Positions 19,691 through 27,826 of a DNA stretch of 64,000 bases are shown piece after piece. Within the stretch, counting starts at the first letter, position 1. Every line of letters begins with the position of its first letter. Made by a program: the position numbers and the translations under genes. The DNA comes from Alkalicella caledoniensis. Lineage in GTDB: Bacteria; Bacillota; Proteinivoracia; Proteinivoracales; Proteinivoracaceae. The notes beneath the pieces were generated by a model, which was not told where the DNA came from, searched no databases, and saw only the letters and a program-made list of their open reading frames with translations. Location: positions 1,922,001 through 1,986,000 of the forward strand of contig NZ_CP058559.1 of NCBI RefSeq assembly GCF_014467015.1, written 5' to 3'.

Positions 19691-20587
19691 TTGTCTTCTA
19701 AGGGGAAAAACAACAAATTTACTATTATGGTTATACCGCACTCTGAAGGAACACCCTTAGTATTTAAACTACCTATCTCCACTGTTCAACTCATTGGTGT
19801 ATTGATTTTAGCTGTTGTTATGGTAAGCATTAGCTTCGTTACACGATATGTTGATATATCCAAATCAATGGACGAGTTGGATTACTTAAGACAAGAGAAT
19901 ATAGCTAAAGAAAGTAAAATAGAGGAGCTTGCCAAAGAAACTCAACTACTTATTGAAAAATTTGAGGAAATTAAAGAGTTAGAAGAAAAGCTAAAAAATC
20001 TTGCAAATATAGAAGATGAAGCAAAAGGTGTAGAAAAAGAATCATCCATAGATGAAAAGCTGTTTGTGAATAGTAGAGGAACCACTACACTAGAGCGCGC
20101 AAGTAGAAGTGTAAATCATCTCAATAATTTATTGCCAAATCAAAGGGATGCTATGAGTGAAATGGTAGGGGATATAGAAGAAACAAACCGTAGATTAGCA
20201 TCGACCCCAAGTATATGGCCAACTTGGGGAAGAATATCGTCTCCTTTTGGTAATCGCAGGGGTCCTTTTACTGGTAGGATAGAGTTTCACTCAGGAATCG
20301 ACATCGCTAATAGCACTGGGACACCTATTTATGCCACAGCAGATGGGAGTGTCTCAGTAGCAGCATATAGGAGTGGTTGGGGTAACCTAGTTATCATTGA
20401 ACATAGTAATGGTTTCTCTACATATTATGCGCATATGTCAAGGATTGCTGTAAAGCCATGGGAAAAAGTAGAAAAAGGTCAAATAATTGGTTATGTTGGA
20501 AGCACTGGTAACAGTACAGGGCCGCATTTACACTACGAGGTAAGACTTAGAGGGACTCCTGTTAATCCCCGTAATTACATGAATTAA
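19691..20587 (+). CDS. M23 family metallopeptidase with coiled-coil (cell-wall endopeptidase or activator)
   Basis: About 298 residues: a cytoplasmic N-terminus, one membrane segment (about 35-57), a Glu/Lys-rich coiled coil (about 60-125), and a C-terminal M23 peptidase domain with FHSGIDIA (zinc His and Asp) and PHLHYE (zinc His). It probably cleaves peptidoglycan cross-links outside the membrane. An ATG at 19685 is in frame, but GGAGG lies 1 nt from it; the TTG at 19691 has a 7-nt spacing and is preferred. A bactofilin gene follows in the same transcript. Confidence 0.88.
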   Translation: MSSKGKNNKFTIMVIPHSEGTPLVFKLPISTVQLIGVLILAVVMVSISFVTRYVDISKSMDELDYLRQENIAKESKIEELAKETQLLIEKFEEIKELEEKLKNLANIEDEAKGVEKESSIDEKLFVNSRGTTTLERASRSVNHLNNLLPNQRDAMSEMVGDIEETNRRLASTPSIWPTWGRISSPFGNRRGPFTGRIEFHSGIDIANSTGTPIYATADGSVSVAAYRSGWGNLVIIEHSNGFSTYYAHMSRIAVKPWEKVEKGQIIGYVGSTGNSTGPHLHYEVRLRGTPVNPRNYMN

Positions 20588-20606
20588 ATTCTGGGAGGGA
20601 AAGAAA

Positions 20607-20990
20607 TTGTTTAAGAAAAAAGAAGAGTTGGACTTTGCAAATGTGGATACAATAATAGGTAAGGACACAGAATTTAGTGGCACCATAAATGGTAAGGGGA
20701 TATTAAGGGTCGATGGGAAAGTAACTGGTGAAATAATTACTGGGGATGTTTTGGTTGGGGAAACGGGAGTTGTTGAGGCTAATATAAAGGCTAGACATGT
20801 GACCGTGTCAGGCACTATAAAAGGTAATATAGAAGCTTCAGGATTATTAGAGCTTATGCCAAGTGCTAGATTAACAGGTGATATTAAAGTATCTAATCTT
20901 TCAATCGGAGACGGTGCTTACTTCAAAGGTGCATGTGAAATGCTAAGTGGTGATAAATCAAAAGAGAATAAAGGACAAGAAAAAAAGTAG
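20607..20990 (+). CDS. Bactofilin family cytoskeletal protein
   Basis: A 127-residue bactofilin (DUF583): the right-handed beta-helix repeats are visible as FSGTINGKGILRVDGKVTGE (about 24-43) and VTVSGTIKGNIEASGLLELM. Bactofilins form membrane-associated polymers and are often encoded beside an M23 peptidase, as here, in cell-shape modules. The start is a TTG at 20607 with GGGAGG 8 nt upstream. The tail is charged and glutamate/lysine rich. Confidence 0.9.
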   Translation: MFKKKEELDFANVDTIIGKDTEFSGTINGKGILRVDGKVTGEIITGDVLVGETGVVEANIKARHVTVSGTIKGNIEASGLLELMPSARLTGDIKVSNLSIGDGAYFKGACEMLSGDKSKENKGQEKK

Positions 20991-21017
20991 ATGGTAATTT
21001 TCCACCTACTTTTTTTG
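20985..21017 (+). terminator. Terminator after the bactofilin gene
   Basis: AAGTAGATGG (20985-20994) pairs with CCACCTACTT (21002-21011) with one mismatch, followed by seven Ts. Confidence 0.8.
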
Positions 21018-21073
21018 TATAAAAAAATCAAGATAAAAACAAAATAAGAACAAACAAGTTAAGGAGGATATTC

Positions 21074-21313
21074 ATGAGAATAATTGCTGTTGAGGATGGT
21101 TTAGATAAATTTAAGGAAGGGTTAGAAAAAGCTGGGTATAAGACTGTTGATCTATCTCAAAACTTTGTAAACCCTATAGCTATAGTGGTATCAGGCATGG
21201 ACGATAACTTAATGGGAATGGAAACCATAACAAATGAGATTCCGGTAATTAATTGTGAAGGAATGAGTGTTGAACAAGTTGTACGAGAAATTAAAAATAG
21301 AATGGTACACTAA
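21074..21313 (+). CDS. YkuS/UPF0180 family small protein
   Basis: A 79-residue protein starting MRIIAVEDGLDKFKEGLEKA, matching the UPF0180 (YkuS) family, of unknown function. AAGGAGGATATTC precedes the ATG. It is a single-gene unit closed by a bidirectional terminator shared with the convergent yyaC gene. Confidence 0.8.
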   Translation: MRIIAVEDGLDKFKEGLEKAGYKTVDLSQNFVNPIAIVVSGMDDNLMGMETITNEIPVINCEGMSVEQVVREIKNRMVH

Positions 21314-21338
21314 AAGAAGGCGAATTAAGCCTTCTTTT
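21312..21338. terminator. Bidirectional terminator between the ykuS-like gene and yyaC
   Basis: Arms AAAAGAAGGC (21312-21321) and GCCTTCTTTT (21329-21338) with A and T runs on both sides. The yyaC stop codon (21325-21327) lies in the loop. Confidence 0.85.
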
Positions 21339-21924
21339 TAGTATTTAGCAAGGTTAAATCTAATACAGTTGACTCAAGAGCTTTTGCAATGACATTAGCC
21401 ATTTTCATTACTATAGCTAATCTAGTATTTTGTAAAACAAAATATTCCATAAAGCCACCAACATTAACCACACCAGTGATATAGATATGTCCGACTTCAG
21501 GTAAGTTTTTCTTTACACCGGCTCCCGGTTTTAAACTACCTATCCCTACGGAAACTGTGCTTACGTTATCCATACTACCTAGGCATGCATCTATGGCAAT
21601 TACAAGGGGATTCTTAAGCTTAGGAATTGACTCTAACTTTTCTTCTAAATTTGCTGCGTGAACAGGGTCATCTAAAGTACCCATTACATGGATATTATCT
21701 AGATCATTCAACCTTTCAATCTTACTCCCAACTAAGGGACCAAGACTGTCTCCTGTAGAGCGGTCCGTTCCAATACACATAATAACAATGTCTGACCAAT
21801 CAGTTTTTACAGTGTGGATATAATCTAATAAATTATTCTTTAAAGTAAAATAGCAATTACTAGAAGAACAATCAACCCTGTTACTGTATAACTTTTTATC
21901 AGGTTTACTAAAGAAACTGAGCAT
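21325..21924 (-). CDS. yyaC: Spore protease-like protein YyaC
   Basis: A 199-residue member of the YyaC family, related to the germination protease GPR: VIMCIGTDRSTGDSLGPLVG (about 47-66) and VIAIDACLGS near 108-117, then the GAGVKKNLPEVGHIYITGVV stretch. It is found in endospore formers, often near soj/spo0J, and so supports a sporulating host. It is convergent to its left-hand neighbour. TATAGGAGGTTTATT precedes the ATG. Confidence 0.9.
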   Translation of the reverse strand: MLSFFSKPDKKLYSNRVDCSSSNCYFTLKNNLLDYIHTVKTDWSDIVIMCIGTDRSTGDSLGPLVGSKIERLNDLDNIHVMGTLDDPVHAANLEEKLESIPKLKNPLVIAIDACLGSMDNVSTVSVGIGSLKPGAGVKKNLPEVGHIYITGVVNVGGFMEYFVLQNTRLAIVMKMANVIAKALESTVLDLTLLNTKKKA

Positions 21925-22031
21925 AATAAACCTCCTATAATTTCGATGTAATTATTTTTATGTTTAAATAAAAATAATTATTCATATTAGCTAAAGTTTT
22001 TTAATAAAAGAAAATGTGGGGGGTGTATCAA

Positions 22032-23066
22032 ATGTTTAAATCCGATACTCTTAAGATAACTTTTACGTATGTAGGTGCCTTAGTAGGTGCAGGATTTGCC
22101 ACAGGTCAGGAAATAATACAATTTTTTACTATGTTTGAAAGTAAAGGACTTCTAGGCGTCTTATTTTCTACCCTATGTATAGTAGTATTTGGAATCATGT
22201 ATTTATATGTAACATTTAATGAAGAAGTTGATACGTATTATGATCTGCTTTTGATAATAGCAGGACAAAAAGTAGCAAAAATTTTCGACATAATAATTAG
22301 CTTATTTTTATTTGGAGGTTTCACCATAATGATTGCTGCAGGCAATGGGTTACTTTATGAAAATATAGGCACTAATAATTACATAAATTACTCCCTAATT
22401 GCTCTAATTTTATACCTCAGTTTTTCAAGTGGAATAAAAGGTATTTTGAAGTTAAATACAGTCCTTATCCCTTTACTTGTGATAGTGATAGTGATAATAT
22501 GTTTAAATAGTATGATAATAAGTGAAAAAGCTTTTACAGGGGGAATAATGCCAAAAAATTATTTAGTATCAGGACTTACCTACGCCTCCTATAATTTAAT
22601 AATAGGGATGGTTGTATTATCGTCTATAAAAAAAGAAATATACAATAAATCTACTATAATTTTTGGTCCCCTATACGCAGGATTGTTATTAGGAGCTATG
22701 CTAATCTTGATTACAATAGCCACAAGAGGTTTAGAATCTTACTCTGAAATACCCATACTAGACTTAGCAAGACCTTTAGGACAGAAATTTTACTACTTGT
22801 TAGTACCTAGCATTGGTATTGCTATACTTACCTCTGCCATAGCGTCAGGGCATGGGCTGGTAGTGCGGTTGCAGCAGTTAACAAATCTTAAATATAATAC
22901 CCTTGTTGCAATTATAATAATCATTGCAATACCTATGTCCTCAATTGGTTTTACTCAACTTATTAAATTTGTGTACCCCTTTTTCGGATTTATAAATTTC
23001 TTGATTATGTTTTTGACTGGGGTATACTTTATTAAAAAAAATGTTATTTCTTTTAATGTAAGATAA
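22032..23066 (+). CDS. YkvI family polytopic membrane protein
   Basis: About 344 residues and about ten membrane segments, beginning FKSDTLKITFTYVGALVGAG followed by FATGQEIIQFF, the hallmark of the YkvI family (APC-superfamily-like putative transporters). Substrate unknown. The frame extends upstream to ATG 22014, but the GGGGGGTG ribosome site overlaps those codons and is spaced for ATG 22032. Confidence 0.8.
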   Translation: MFKSDTLKITFTYVGALVGAGFATGQEIIQFFTMFESKGLLGVLFSTLCIVVFGIMYLYVTFNEEVDTYYDLLLIIAGQKVAKIFDIIISLFLFGGFTIMIAAGNGLLYENIGTNNYINYSLIALILYLSFSSGIKGILKLNTVLIPLLVIVIVIICLNSMIISEKAFTGGIMPKNYLVSGLTYASYNLIIGMVVLSSIKKEIYNKSTIIFGPLYAGLLLGAMLILITIATRGLESYSEIPILDLARPLGQKFYYLLVPSIGIAILTSAIASGHGLVVRLQQLTNLKYNTLVAIIIIIAIPMSSIGFTQLIKFVYPFFGFINFLIMFLTGVYFIKKNVISFNVR

Positions 23067-23118
23067 TTAGTTAATTAAAAAGTATTAAAGCTTAATATTA
23101 TACAAGGAGTGGACAGGC

Positions 23119-23718
23119 ATGGATAAAGAAAAAGGCTATGAACAACAACCTCAGGATCTTGTAGATAAGGTAGAAAGTATGTATCAAAAAGGTGTACTTT
23201 CTTTAAATCGTGCTCAGAACAAAGATGCATATGAACTGTTTAAAAAAATAATAGAAATAGACCCAGAGCATGGGAAAAGCTATAATAAATTAGGTGTGAT
23301 ATTAGCCCAGGTGGGTGAAATAGATGAAGCAAAGAAACTATTTCAGACAGCCCTTGAAAAGGACCAAGGGAATACTTCAGCCAAGGTCAATATGGGTAAC
23401 CTTTTCTTTTTAGAAGAAGATTTTGACACAGCAAAAAAATACTATCTAGATGCATATGAGAAGGATAAGGAAAATGCTGTTTTGCTAAACAACTTAGCTA
23501 CTATTTATAAAAATCAAGGTCAAATAGAGGAGTATTTAAAATACTTTAAACTTGCTCAAAAATTTCATAAAGAAAATATCAAAAAAGAGTTAAGTGATGA
23601 TAGTTTTATGAATAAGACTAAAGAGTTTGTAAAAGGAGAAAAAAAGGGTTGCTTAGGGCCATCTTTGATGATATGTTTAATGGTGGTAATTAGTTTTATT
23701 TTCTTAACATTTTCTTAA
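23119..23718 (+). CDS. TPR-repeat protein with C-terminal membrane anchor
   Basis: A 199-residue protein with at least three tetratricopeptide units (about 36-69 KIIEIDPEHGKSYNKLGVIL, 70-103, 104-137 with YEKDKENAVLLNNLATIYKN), then a basic linker and a C-terminal hydrophobic segment (about 176-197). TPRs suggest a protein-interaction role on the cytoplasmic membrane face. CAAGGAGTGGACAGGC precedes the ATG. Partner unknown. Confidence 0.8.
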   Translation: MDKEKGYEQQPQDLVDKVESMYQKGVLSLNRAQNKDAYELFKKIIEIDPEHGKSYNKLGVILAQVGEIDEAKKLFQTALEKDQGNTSAKVNMGNLFFLEEDFDTAKKYYLDAYEKDKENAVLLNNLATIYKNQGQIEEYLKYFKLAQKFHKENIKKELSDDSFMNKTKEFVKGEKKGCLGPSLMICLMVVISFIFLTFS

Positions 23719-23731
23719 AAGGGTGGGAAGG

Positions 23732-24076
23732 TTGAAAAAGAAAGAGAACCTTATAGCAAAGATCCTTAGTTTTTTTATTTTGCTGATAATTATGGAATTA
23801 TTTTTGCATTTATTAGACCCGAACCAGGAAATAAATCCAATAATTATAGCTCCCGTAGCTTTCCTTTTGGCAAAGCTATGTTATGATCTAATCCTGTTAA
23901 TAAAATATAGGGAAAAATTATTTTTATATGTTGAAGACTATATAAAAGAAATTATTTTGGTTTTTTCCTTATCTATTTTGGCAGGGGGGATTGTATTTTT
24001 GTCAGAATTATTGATTAGGGGTAATGTTAGGATGTCAATTTTGGCAGTAATAACTTCACTTTATTTAAAAAAATAA
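23732..24076 (+). CDS. Small hypothetical membrane protein
   Basis: About 114 residues with three or four hydrophobic segments (LSFFILLIIMELFLHLL, IIAPVAFLLAKLCYDLILLI, LVFSLSILAGGIVFLSELLI) and a short basic end. I do not recognise a family. Starts possible are GTG 23723 or TTG 23732; GGGTGGGAAG favours the TTG. It lies 14 bp after the TPR gene and just before a Gate-domain membrane protein, so the three may form an operon. Confidence 0.6.
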   Translation: MKKKENLIAKILSFFILLIIMELFLHLLDPNQEINPIIIAPVAFLLAKLCYDLILLIKYREKLFLYVEDYIKEIILVFSLSILAGGIVFLSELLIRGNVRMSILAVITSLYLKK

Positions 24077-24102
24077 CTAAACTTATGGAGAGTGGAGAAA
24101 AA

Positions 24103-25251
24103 ATGGCCCAGATGGTCAAGAAAAAAGTAAAAGCTGTTAATTTAGAATCATTTGTAATAACCGCAGTTTTGGTGGGTTCGGGAGTTTTTTTCGGTTCTAT
24201 AATGGGTTTTGATAATATGTTTTCTACCATAATGAAAACAGCACATGAGTTACTACTAGATACTGTATTTTATATCTTAGCGGTAGCTGTATTAGCAGGA
24301 GCATTGGGTGCAGTTGGAGTTGAATTTGGATTAATTGCTTTACTAAATAAGATTTTATCTCCACTGATGAAACCTCTATTTAATTTGCCAGGGGCAGCAG
24401 CTATAGGGGGGATAACAACTTATATATCTGACAATCCCGCCATTATAAGCTTAGCTAAGGATGAAGGTTTTAAAAAATACTTTAAAAAACATCAATTGCC
24501 TGTACTTTGCAACCTTGGCACTTCCTTTGGAATGGGCCTTATAGTTACTAGCTTCATGATTGCAAGGGGCAAGGAATTTTTAGTGCCAGCCATAGTGGGT
24601 AATATAGGTGCAATTATCGGCTGCATTGTAAGTGTTAGGATAATGCTAAGCCAAACAAAGAAGTTATATAAAGAAGAAGACAGTACAGTGGATTCTGATG
24701 ACTCAGATCTCTTTGATTATAGGGAGATAAGGGAAGGAACTATATTGCAAAGGTTTCTTGAATCAGTACTAGAAGGTGGAAGAAATGGTGTAGAGATGGG
24801 ACTTGCCATAATACCTGGAGTGCTATTTATTTGTACTTTGGTTTTGATGCTTACCTTTGGTCCTTCTCCTGGAGGATATACGGGTGCTGCCTTTGAGGGT
24901 ATAGAACTATTGCCCAAAATAGGAGGTTTCTTATATCCAGTATTGCAACCTGTTTTTGGATTTTCTTCACCCCAGGCCCTAGCTTTCCCAATAACAGCCC
25001 TAGGAGCTGTGGGAGCAGCTATAGGTTTAGTTCCAGGATTTTTGGAGCAAGGTTGGATAAAACCATCTGACATAGCAGTGTTTACAGCTATGGGGATGTG
25101 TTGGTCAGGGTACTTATCAACACATGTAGCCATGATGGATGCACTAGGTACTAGAGAATTGATAAATAAAGCTATAACTGCTCATACCATAGGGGGACTA
25201 GCTGCAGGAATTTCCGCAAATCTAATAATGAGACTCATTTCGTTACTATAA
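24103..25251 (+). CDS. Nucleoside-recognition (Gate) domain membrane protein, CD0519/CD1768-like
   Basis: About 382 residues and about nine to ten membrane segments with two Gate-type repeats: AAIGGITTYISDNPAIISLA (about 105-124) and a C-terminal IAVFTAMGMCWSGYLSTHVA. It fits the clostridial Gate-domain transporter-like family whose substrate is not known. The frame starts at ATG 24085, but GTGGAG is spaced for the ATG at 24103. Confidence 0.75.
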   Translation: MAQMVKKKVKAVNLESFVITAVLVGSGVFFGSIMGFDNMFSTIMKTAHELLLDTVFYILAVAVLAGALGAVGVEFGLIALLNKILSPLMKPLFNLPGAAAIGGITTYISDNPAIISLAKDEGFKKYFKKHQLPVLCNLGTSFGMGLIVTSFMIARGKEFLVPAIVGNIGAIIGCIVSVRIMLSQTKKLYKEEDSTVDSDDSDLFDYREIREGTILQRFLESVLEGGRNGVEMGLAIIPGVLFICTLVLMLTFGPSPGGYTGAAFEGIELLPKIGGFLYPVLQPVFGFSSPQALAFPITALGAVGAAIGLVPGFLEQGWIKPSDIAVFTAMGMCWSGYLSTHVAMMDALGTRELINKAITAHTIGGLAAGISANLIMRLISLL

Positions 25252-25259
25252 ATAAAGAA

Positions 25260-25303
25260 TAATCTTCACTTACCTAAAATATTTTTTAGGGAGGTGAAGA
25301 TTA
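25260..25303 (+). promoter_or_regulatory. Hairpin masking the ribosome site of the next gene
   Basis: TAATCTTCACTTACCT (25260-25275) pairs with AGGGAGGTGAAGATTA (25288-25303), a 16-nt stem with one mismatch and one G-U pair and a 12-nt AT loop. The right arm contains the GGAGG ribosome site (25290-25294) and reaches the A of the start codon (25303). No T run follows, so it is not a simple terminator; it looks like a translational switch. Confidence 0.6.
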
Positions 25304-25941
25304 TGATTATAGATTTAATTATGGTAAATACTGTTTTTTGGAGTTTCCTATTAGGGTACAAAAGCAGTCCAAAGATAACACTGTATAAACCACTGATACT
25401 AGTGATTTCTTTTATTTTAACTTTAAATATTCACAACAATGTGGCTATATTTAGCCAAGAAAAAGTGGTAAAAACCATATTAGACAATGACTATGTTATA
25501 CAGGTGAGTGAAGAAAATTCTCATAGAGAATACTTACTAACAAAATCATTTGTGGATGAGCTACCAGTAACAACTCAGATGCAAAATAAGATAATCGAGA
25601 ACTACTATAAAGATAATACAGGTTACCTGATAGACGAACTGGTGGAAACGGCAGGTAAAACTATTACAAAATCCATGGAAGTGTTACTTGTTTTAACAAT
25701 AGTAATTGTTTTTCTAAATGTGGTTGGGAGCATTACGCTATTTAAAAGGAAATCTACAGGAAGTATTTCATCGGGAGTAATAACTGTTATCTCAAACTTA
25801 ATAGTTGTATCAATAATTATACTACTTATCAACTTAATATCAGTCTTTCTTTTAAAGGATATTCCGAAGATTAGTCTAGAAGGATCTTTATTTACTCCAC
25901 TGATACATAAAATCATTGATTTTGTAATTAATACAATTTAG
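25303..25941 (+). CDS. Hypothetical membrane protein
   Basis: About 212 residues: two N-terminal hydrophobic segments (about 5-18 and 30-45), a polar middle region (about 50-125) with IENYYKDNTGYLIDEL, two more membrane segments (about 130-150 and 165-190), and a hydrophobic end. The layout recalls CvpA-like proteins but I cannot assign it. GTG 25294 is in frame; GGAGG with 8-nt spacing supports ATG 25303. The ribosome site is buried in a hairpin. Confidence 0.65.
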   Translation: MIIDLIMVNTVFWSFLLGYKSSPKITLYKPLILVISFILTLNIHNNVAIFSQEKVVKTILDNDYVIQVSEENSHREYLLTKSFVDELPVTTQMQNKIIENYYKDNTGYLIDELVETAGKTITKSMEVLLVLTIVIVFLNVVGSITLFKRKSTGSISSGVITVISNLIVVSIIILLINLISVFLLKDIPKISLEGSLFTPLIHKIIDFVINTI

Positions 25942-25952
25942 GAGGAATTACA

Positions 25953-26195
25953 ATGGAAATAAGGTTTAAAACTGAAGGAACCTGTGCAAAAGAAATTATA
26001 TTTAAAATAAGCAACGGTATAGTAGAAAAAGTTGAATTTGTAAATGGATGTGCAGGAAATGTACAGGGTATAGCAAAACTTGTTGAAGGGCGGCCAGTGG
26101 ATGAGATAATTGATAGATTATCAGGTATTGAATGTAGAAACGGAACTTCTTGTCCAGATCAATTGGCAAAAGCTTTAAAGGGGGCCACAGCCTAA
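25953..26195 (+). CDS. TSCPD domain protein (TIGR03905 type)
   Basis: An 80-residue protein with GTCAKEIIFKI, FVNGCAGNVQGIAKLVEGRP and the eponymous TSCPDQLAKAL at the C-terminus. The family resembles the C-terminal domain of vitamin B12-dependent ribonucleotide reductases and may bind metal through its cysteines; function not established. TTAGGAGGAATTACA precedes the ATG; a DUF951 gene follows 1 bp later. Confidence 0.88.
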   Translation: MEIRFKTEGTCAKEIIFKISNGIVEKVEFVNGCAGNVQGIAKLVEGRPVDEIIDRLSGIECRNGTSCPDQLAKALKGATA

Positions 26196-26196
26196 G

Positions 26197-26397
26197 ATGA
26201 ATAAACCCTTTAATTTTCAATTGGGGGATATAGTTGAGATGAAAAAACCTCATCCCTGTGGGAATAACGAATGGGAAATTCTAAGGATAGGAATGGATTT
26301 TAGAATTAAATGTACAAAATGTGAAAGAAGTATACTTATTCCGAGGGTTAAGTTTGAAAAGGGCTATAAGAAGACAATAAAACATTCAGAGGTTTAA
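26197..26397 (+). CDS. DUF951 family protein (YyzM-like)
   Basis: A 66-residue DUF951 protein: QLGDIVEMKKPHPCGNNEWE (about 8-27) and RIGMDFRIKCTKCERSILIP, with three cysteines that could form a small metal site. It is nearly always found just upstream of rpsF in Firmicutes, as here. Role unknown. Confidence 0.9.
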   Translation: MNKPFNFQLGDIVEMKKPHPCGNNEWEILRIGMDFRIKCTKCERSILIPRVKFEKGYKKTIKHSEV

Positions 26398-26400
26398 TAT

Positions 26401-26428
26401 TTGCATTTTCTATATTATATGTTATAAT
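26401..26428 (+). promoter_or_regulatory. rpsF operon promoter
   Basis: TTGCAT (26401-26406) and TATAAT (26423-26428), 16-nt spacer, upstream of the rpsF leader. Confidence 0.65.
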
Positions 26429-26435
26429 GTTCTAT

Positions 26436-26475
26436 AGTCCCTGCCCTGTTTATAAACAGGGCCGCTTAGTCCAAA
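26436..26475 (+). promoter_or_regulatory. Candidate S6:S18 autoregulatory leader of rpsF
   Basis: A perfect 20-nt inverted repeat (26443-26462, arms GCCCTGTTTA and TAAACAGGGC) is followed at once by CCG and flanked by AGTCC on both sides. Leaders of rpsF operons in many bacteria bind the S6-S18 complex through a hairpin with a conserved CCG, so this fits by position and by motif. The fold has not been computed. Confidence 0.5.
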
Positions 26476-26493
26476 GGGAGGAGGTGAATGTCG

Positions 26494-26778
26494 ATGACAA
26501 AATACGAGTTGATTTATATACTAAACACTGATCAAGACCAAGAGGCTATTGAAGCTGCCATTGAGAAGTTTAACGGCATCATTACCAATCAAGGTGGAAC
26601 TGTTGACGAAGTTATTCAATGGGGTAAAAAAAGGCTAGCTTACGAAATTAACGACCTTAAAGACGGTTATTACGTGCTAGTTAACTTTACTGGTACAGGT
26701 GCGGTTGTTAATGAGCTTGAGCGTATCTTCAAGATTTCTGAAGGTATCCTTAGACATTTAGTAGTTAAAAAAGCGTAA
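26494..26778 (+). CDS. rpsF: Ribosomal protein bS6
   Basis: Small-subunit protein S6, about 94 residues: MTKYELIYILNTDQDQEAIE, WGKKRLAYEINDLKDGYYVL and RIFKISEGILRHLVVKK are the family signature segments. The ATG at 26488 is only 3 nt from GGAGG; the ATG at 26494 is 9 nt away and gives the usual N-terminus. First gene of rpsF-ssb-rpsR. Confidence 0.97.
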   Translation: MTKYELIYILNTDQDQEAIEAAIEKFNGIITNQGGTVDEVIQWGKKRLAYEINDLKDGYYVLVNFTGTGAVVNELERIFKISEGILRHLVVKKA

Positions 26779-26796
26779 TACAAAGGGGGAAGAGCA

Positions 26797-27192
26797 ATGA
26801 TAAACAGAGTTGTTTTAGTAGGGCGTTTAACTAAAGACCCTGAACTAAGATATACACCAAACACTGGAATCGCTGTTACCACCTTCACTTTAGCAGTGAG
26901 CCGAAATTTCACGAATCAACAAGGGGAAAGGGATGCTGACTTTGTTCCAATTGTTGTGTGGAGGACTCAAGCAGAGCACTGTGCAAACTACTTAAGAAAA
27001 GGATCTTTAGCAGGTATTGATGGAAGAATACAAACAAGAAGCTATGACACCCCAGAAGGGCAAAGGAGATTTGTTACTGAAATAGTAGCAGACAATGTTA
27101 GATTCTTAGATCCTAAGCAAAAAAGCGGTGGAGATAATCAAGAGTCTTACTCTAACTTTGGTCAAGAGGTAGATGAAGATGTTCCATTCTAA
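26797..27192 (+). CDS. ssb: Single-stranded DNA-binding protein
   Basis: A 131-residue SSB with the OB fold ([60 protein letters not shown]) and a short acidic tail ending DEDVPF, the binding tip for replication and repair partners. The linker is short. AAAGGGGGAAGAGCA precedes the ATG. It is encoded between rpsF and rpsR as in Bacillus. Confidence 0.97.
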   Translation: MINRVVLVGRLTKDPELRYTPNTGIAVTTFTLAVSRNFTNQQGERDADFVPIVVWRTQAEHCANYLRKGSLAGIDGRIQTRSYDTPEGQRRFVTEIVADNVRFLDPKQKSGGDNQESYSNFGQEVDEDVPF

Positions 27193-27211
27193 TTGGTAAG
27201 GAGGGAAATAG

Positions 27212-27439
27212 ATGCGTAGAGATAAAAGAAGAGGAAGAAAAAAAGTTTGTAGTTTCTGTGTTGATAAAGTTGAGACAATAGACTACAAAAGTGTTGATAA
27301 ACTTCGTAAATATGTAACTGATAGAGGAAAAATAATGCCTCGTCGTATATCTGGTACATGTGCGCCACATCAAAGGCAATTAACTGCTGCGATTAAAAGA
27401 GCTAGAATTATCGCACTATTGCCATTTACAGCTGAATAG
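27212..27439 (+). CDS. rpsR: Ribosomal protein bS18
   Basis: A 75-residue, basic S18: [20 protein letters not shown], then [20 protein letters not shown] and [12 protein letters not shown]. The CSFC and single later cysteine are those of the zinc-type S18. AAGGAGGGAAATAG precedes the ATG. It partners S6 on the 30S platform. Confidence 0.97.
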   Translation: MRRDKRRGRKKVCSFCVDKVETIDYKSVDKLRKYVTDRGKIMPRRISGTCAPHQRQLTAAIKRARIIALLPFTAE

Positions 27440-27458
27440 TATATAATATGCAATGTAT

Positions 27459-27480
27459 GGGGCAAATTTTTTGCCCCTTT
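27459..27480 (+). terminator. Terminator after rpsR
   Basis: Arms GGGGCAA (27459-27465) and TTGCCCC (27471-27477), then TTTGTG. The T run is short. Confidence 0.6.
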
Positions 27481-27517
27481 GTGTTATATATATATGTCTT
27501 TATGCGGGGTGGAAAAT

Positions 27518-27826
27518 ATGGTGGGAAAGCAAGAAAAAGTTGATATTATAAAAAATATATCGAGTATAGAGGCACTTAAAATCAAAATATTAGGTGGAAT
27601 TACTAATGTTTTTGATTCTCTTTATAAAGGCAAAGAAGAACAGGTTTTAGACTACATAGCAGGTATTATGGTGAGTTTATATTGTCTTTCTAAGCGGATA
27701 GGATTTTCCTTTAGAAAGCTAGACCAAAAGTTTACTGAAAAAGTAAATACAATAAATACTAACCAAACTGAATTTGAAGAGGATATTAATGAATTAAAAC
27801 AATATCTTTCTGTGCGAGGTGACTAA
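27518..27826 (+). CDS. MazG-like family protein
   Basis: About 102 residues, with IEALKIKILGGITNVFDSLY and LDYIAGIMVSLYCLSKRIGF, resembling the clostridial MazG-like family (all-alpha, without an evident complete nucleotide pyrophosphohydrolase metal site). Enzymatic activity is uncertain. The frame opens upstream, but GGGGTGG is spaced for the ATG at 27518. Its stop overlaps the ribosome site of the following yybS-like gene. Confidence 0.65.
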   Translation: MVGKQEKVDIIKNISSIEALKIKILGGITNVFDSLYKGKEEQVLDYIAGIMVSLYCLSKRIGFSFRKLDQKFTEKVNTINTNQTEFEEDINELKQYLSVRGD

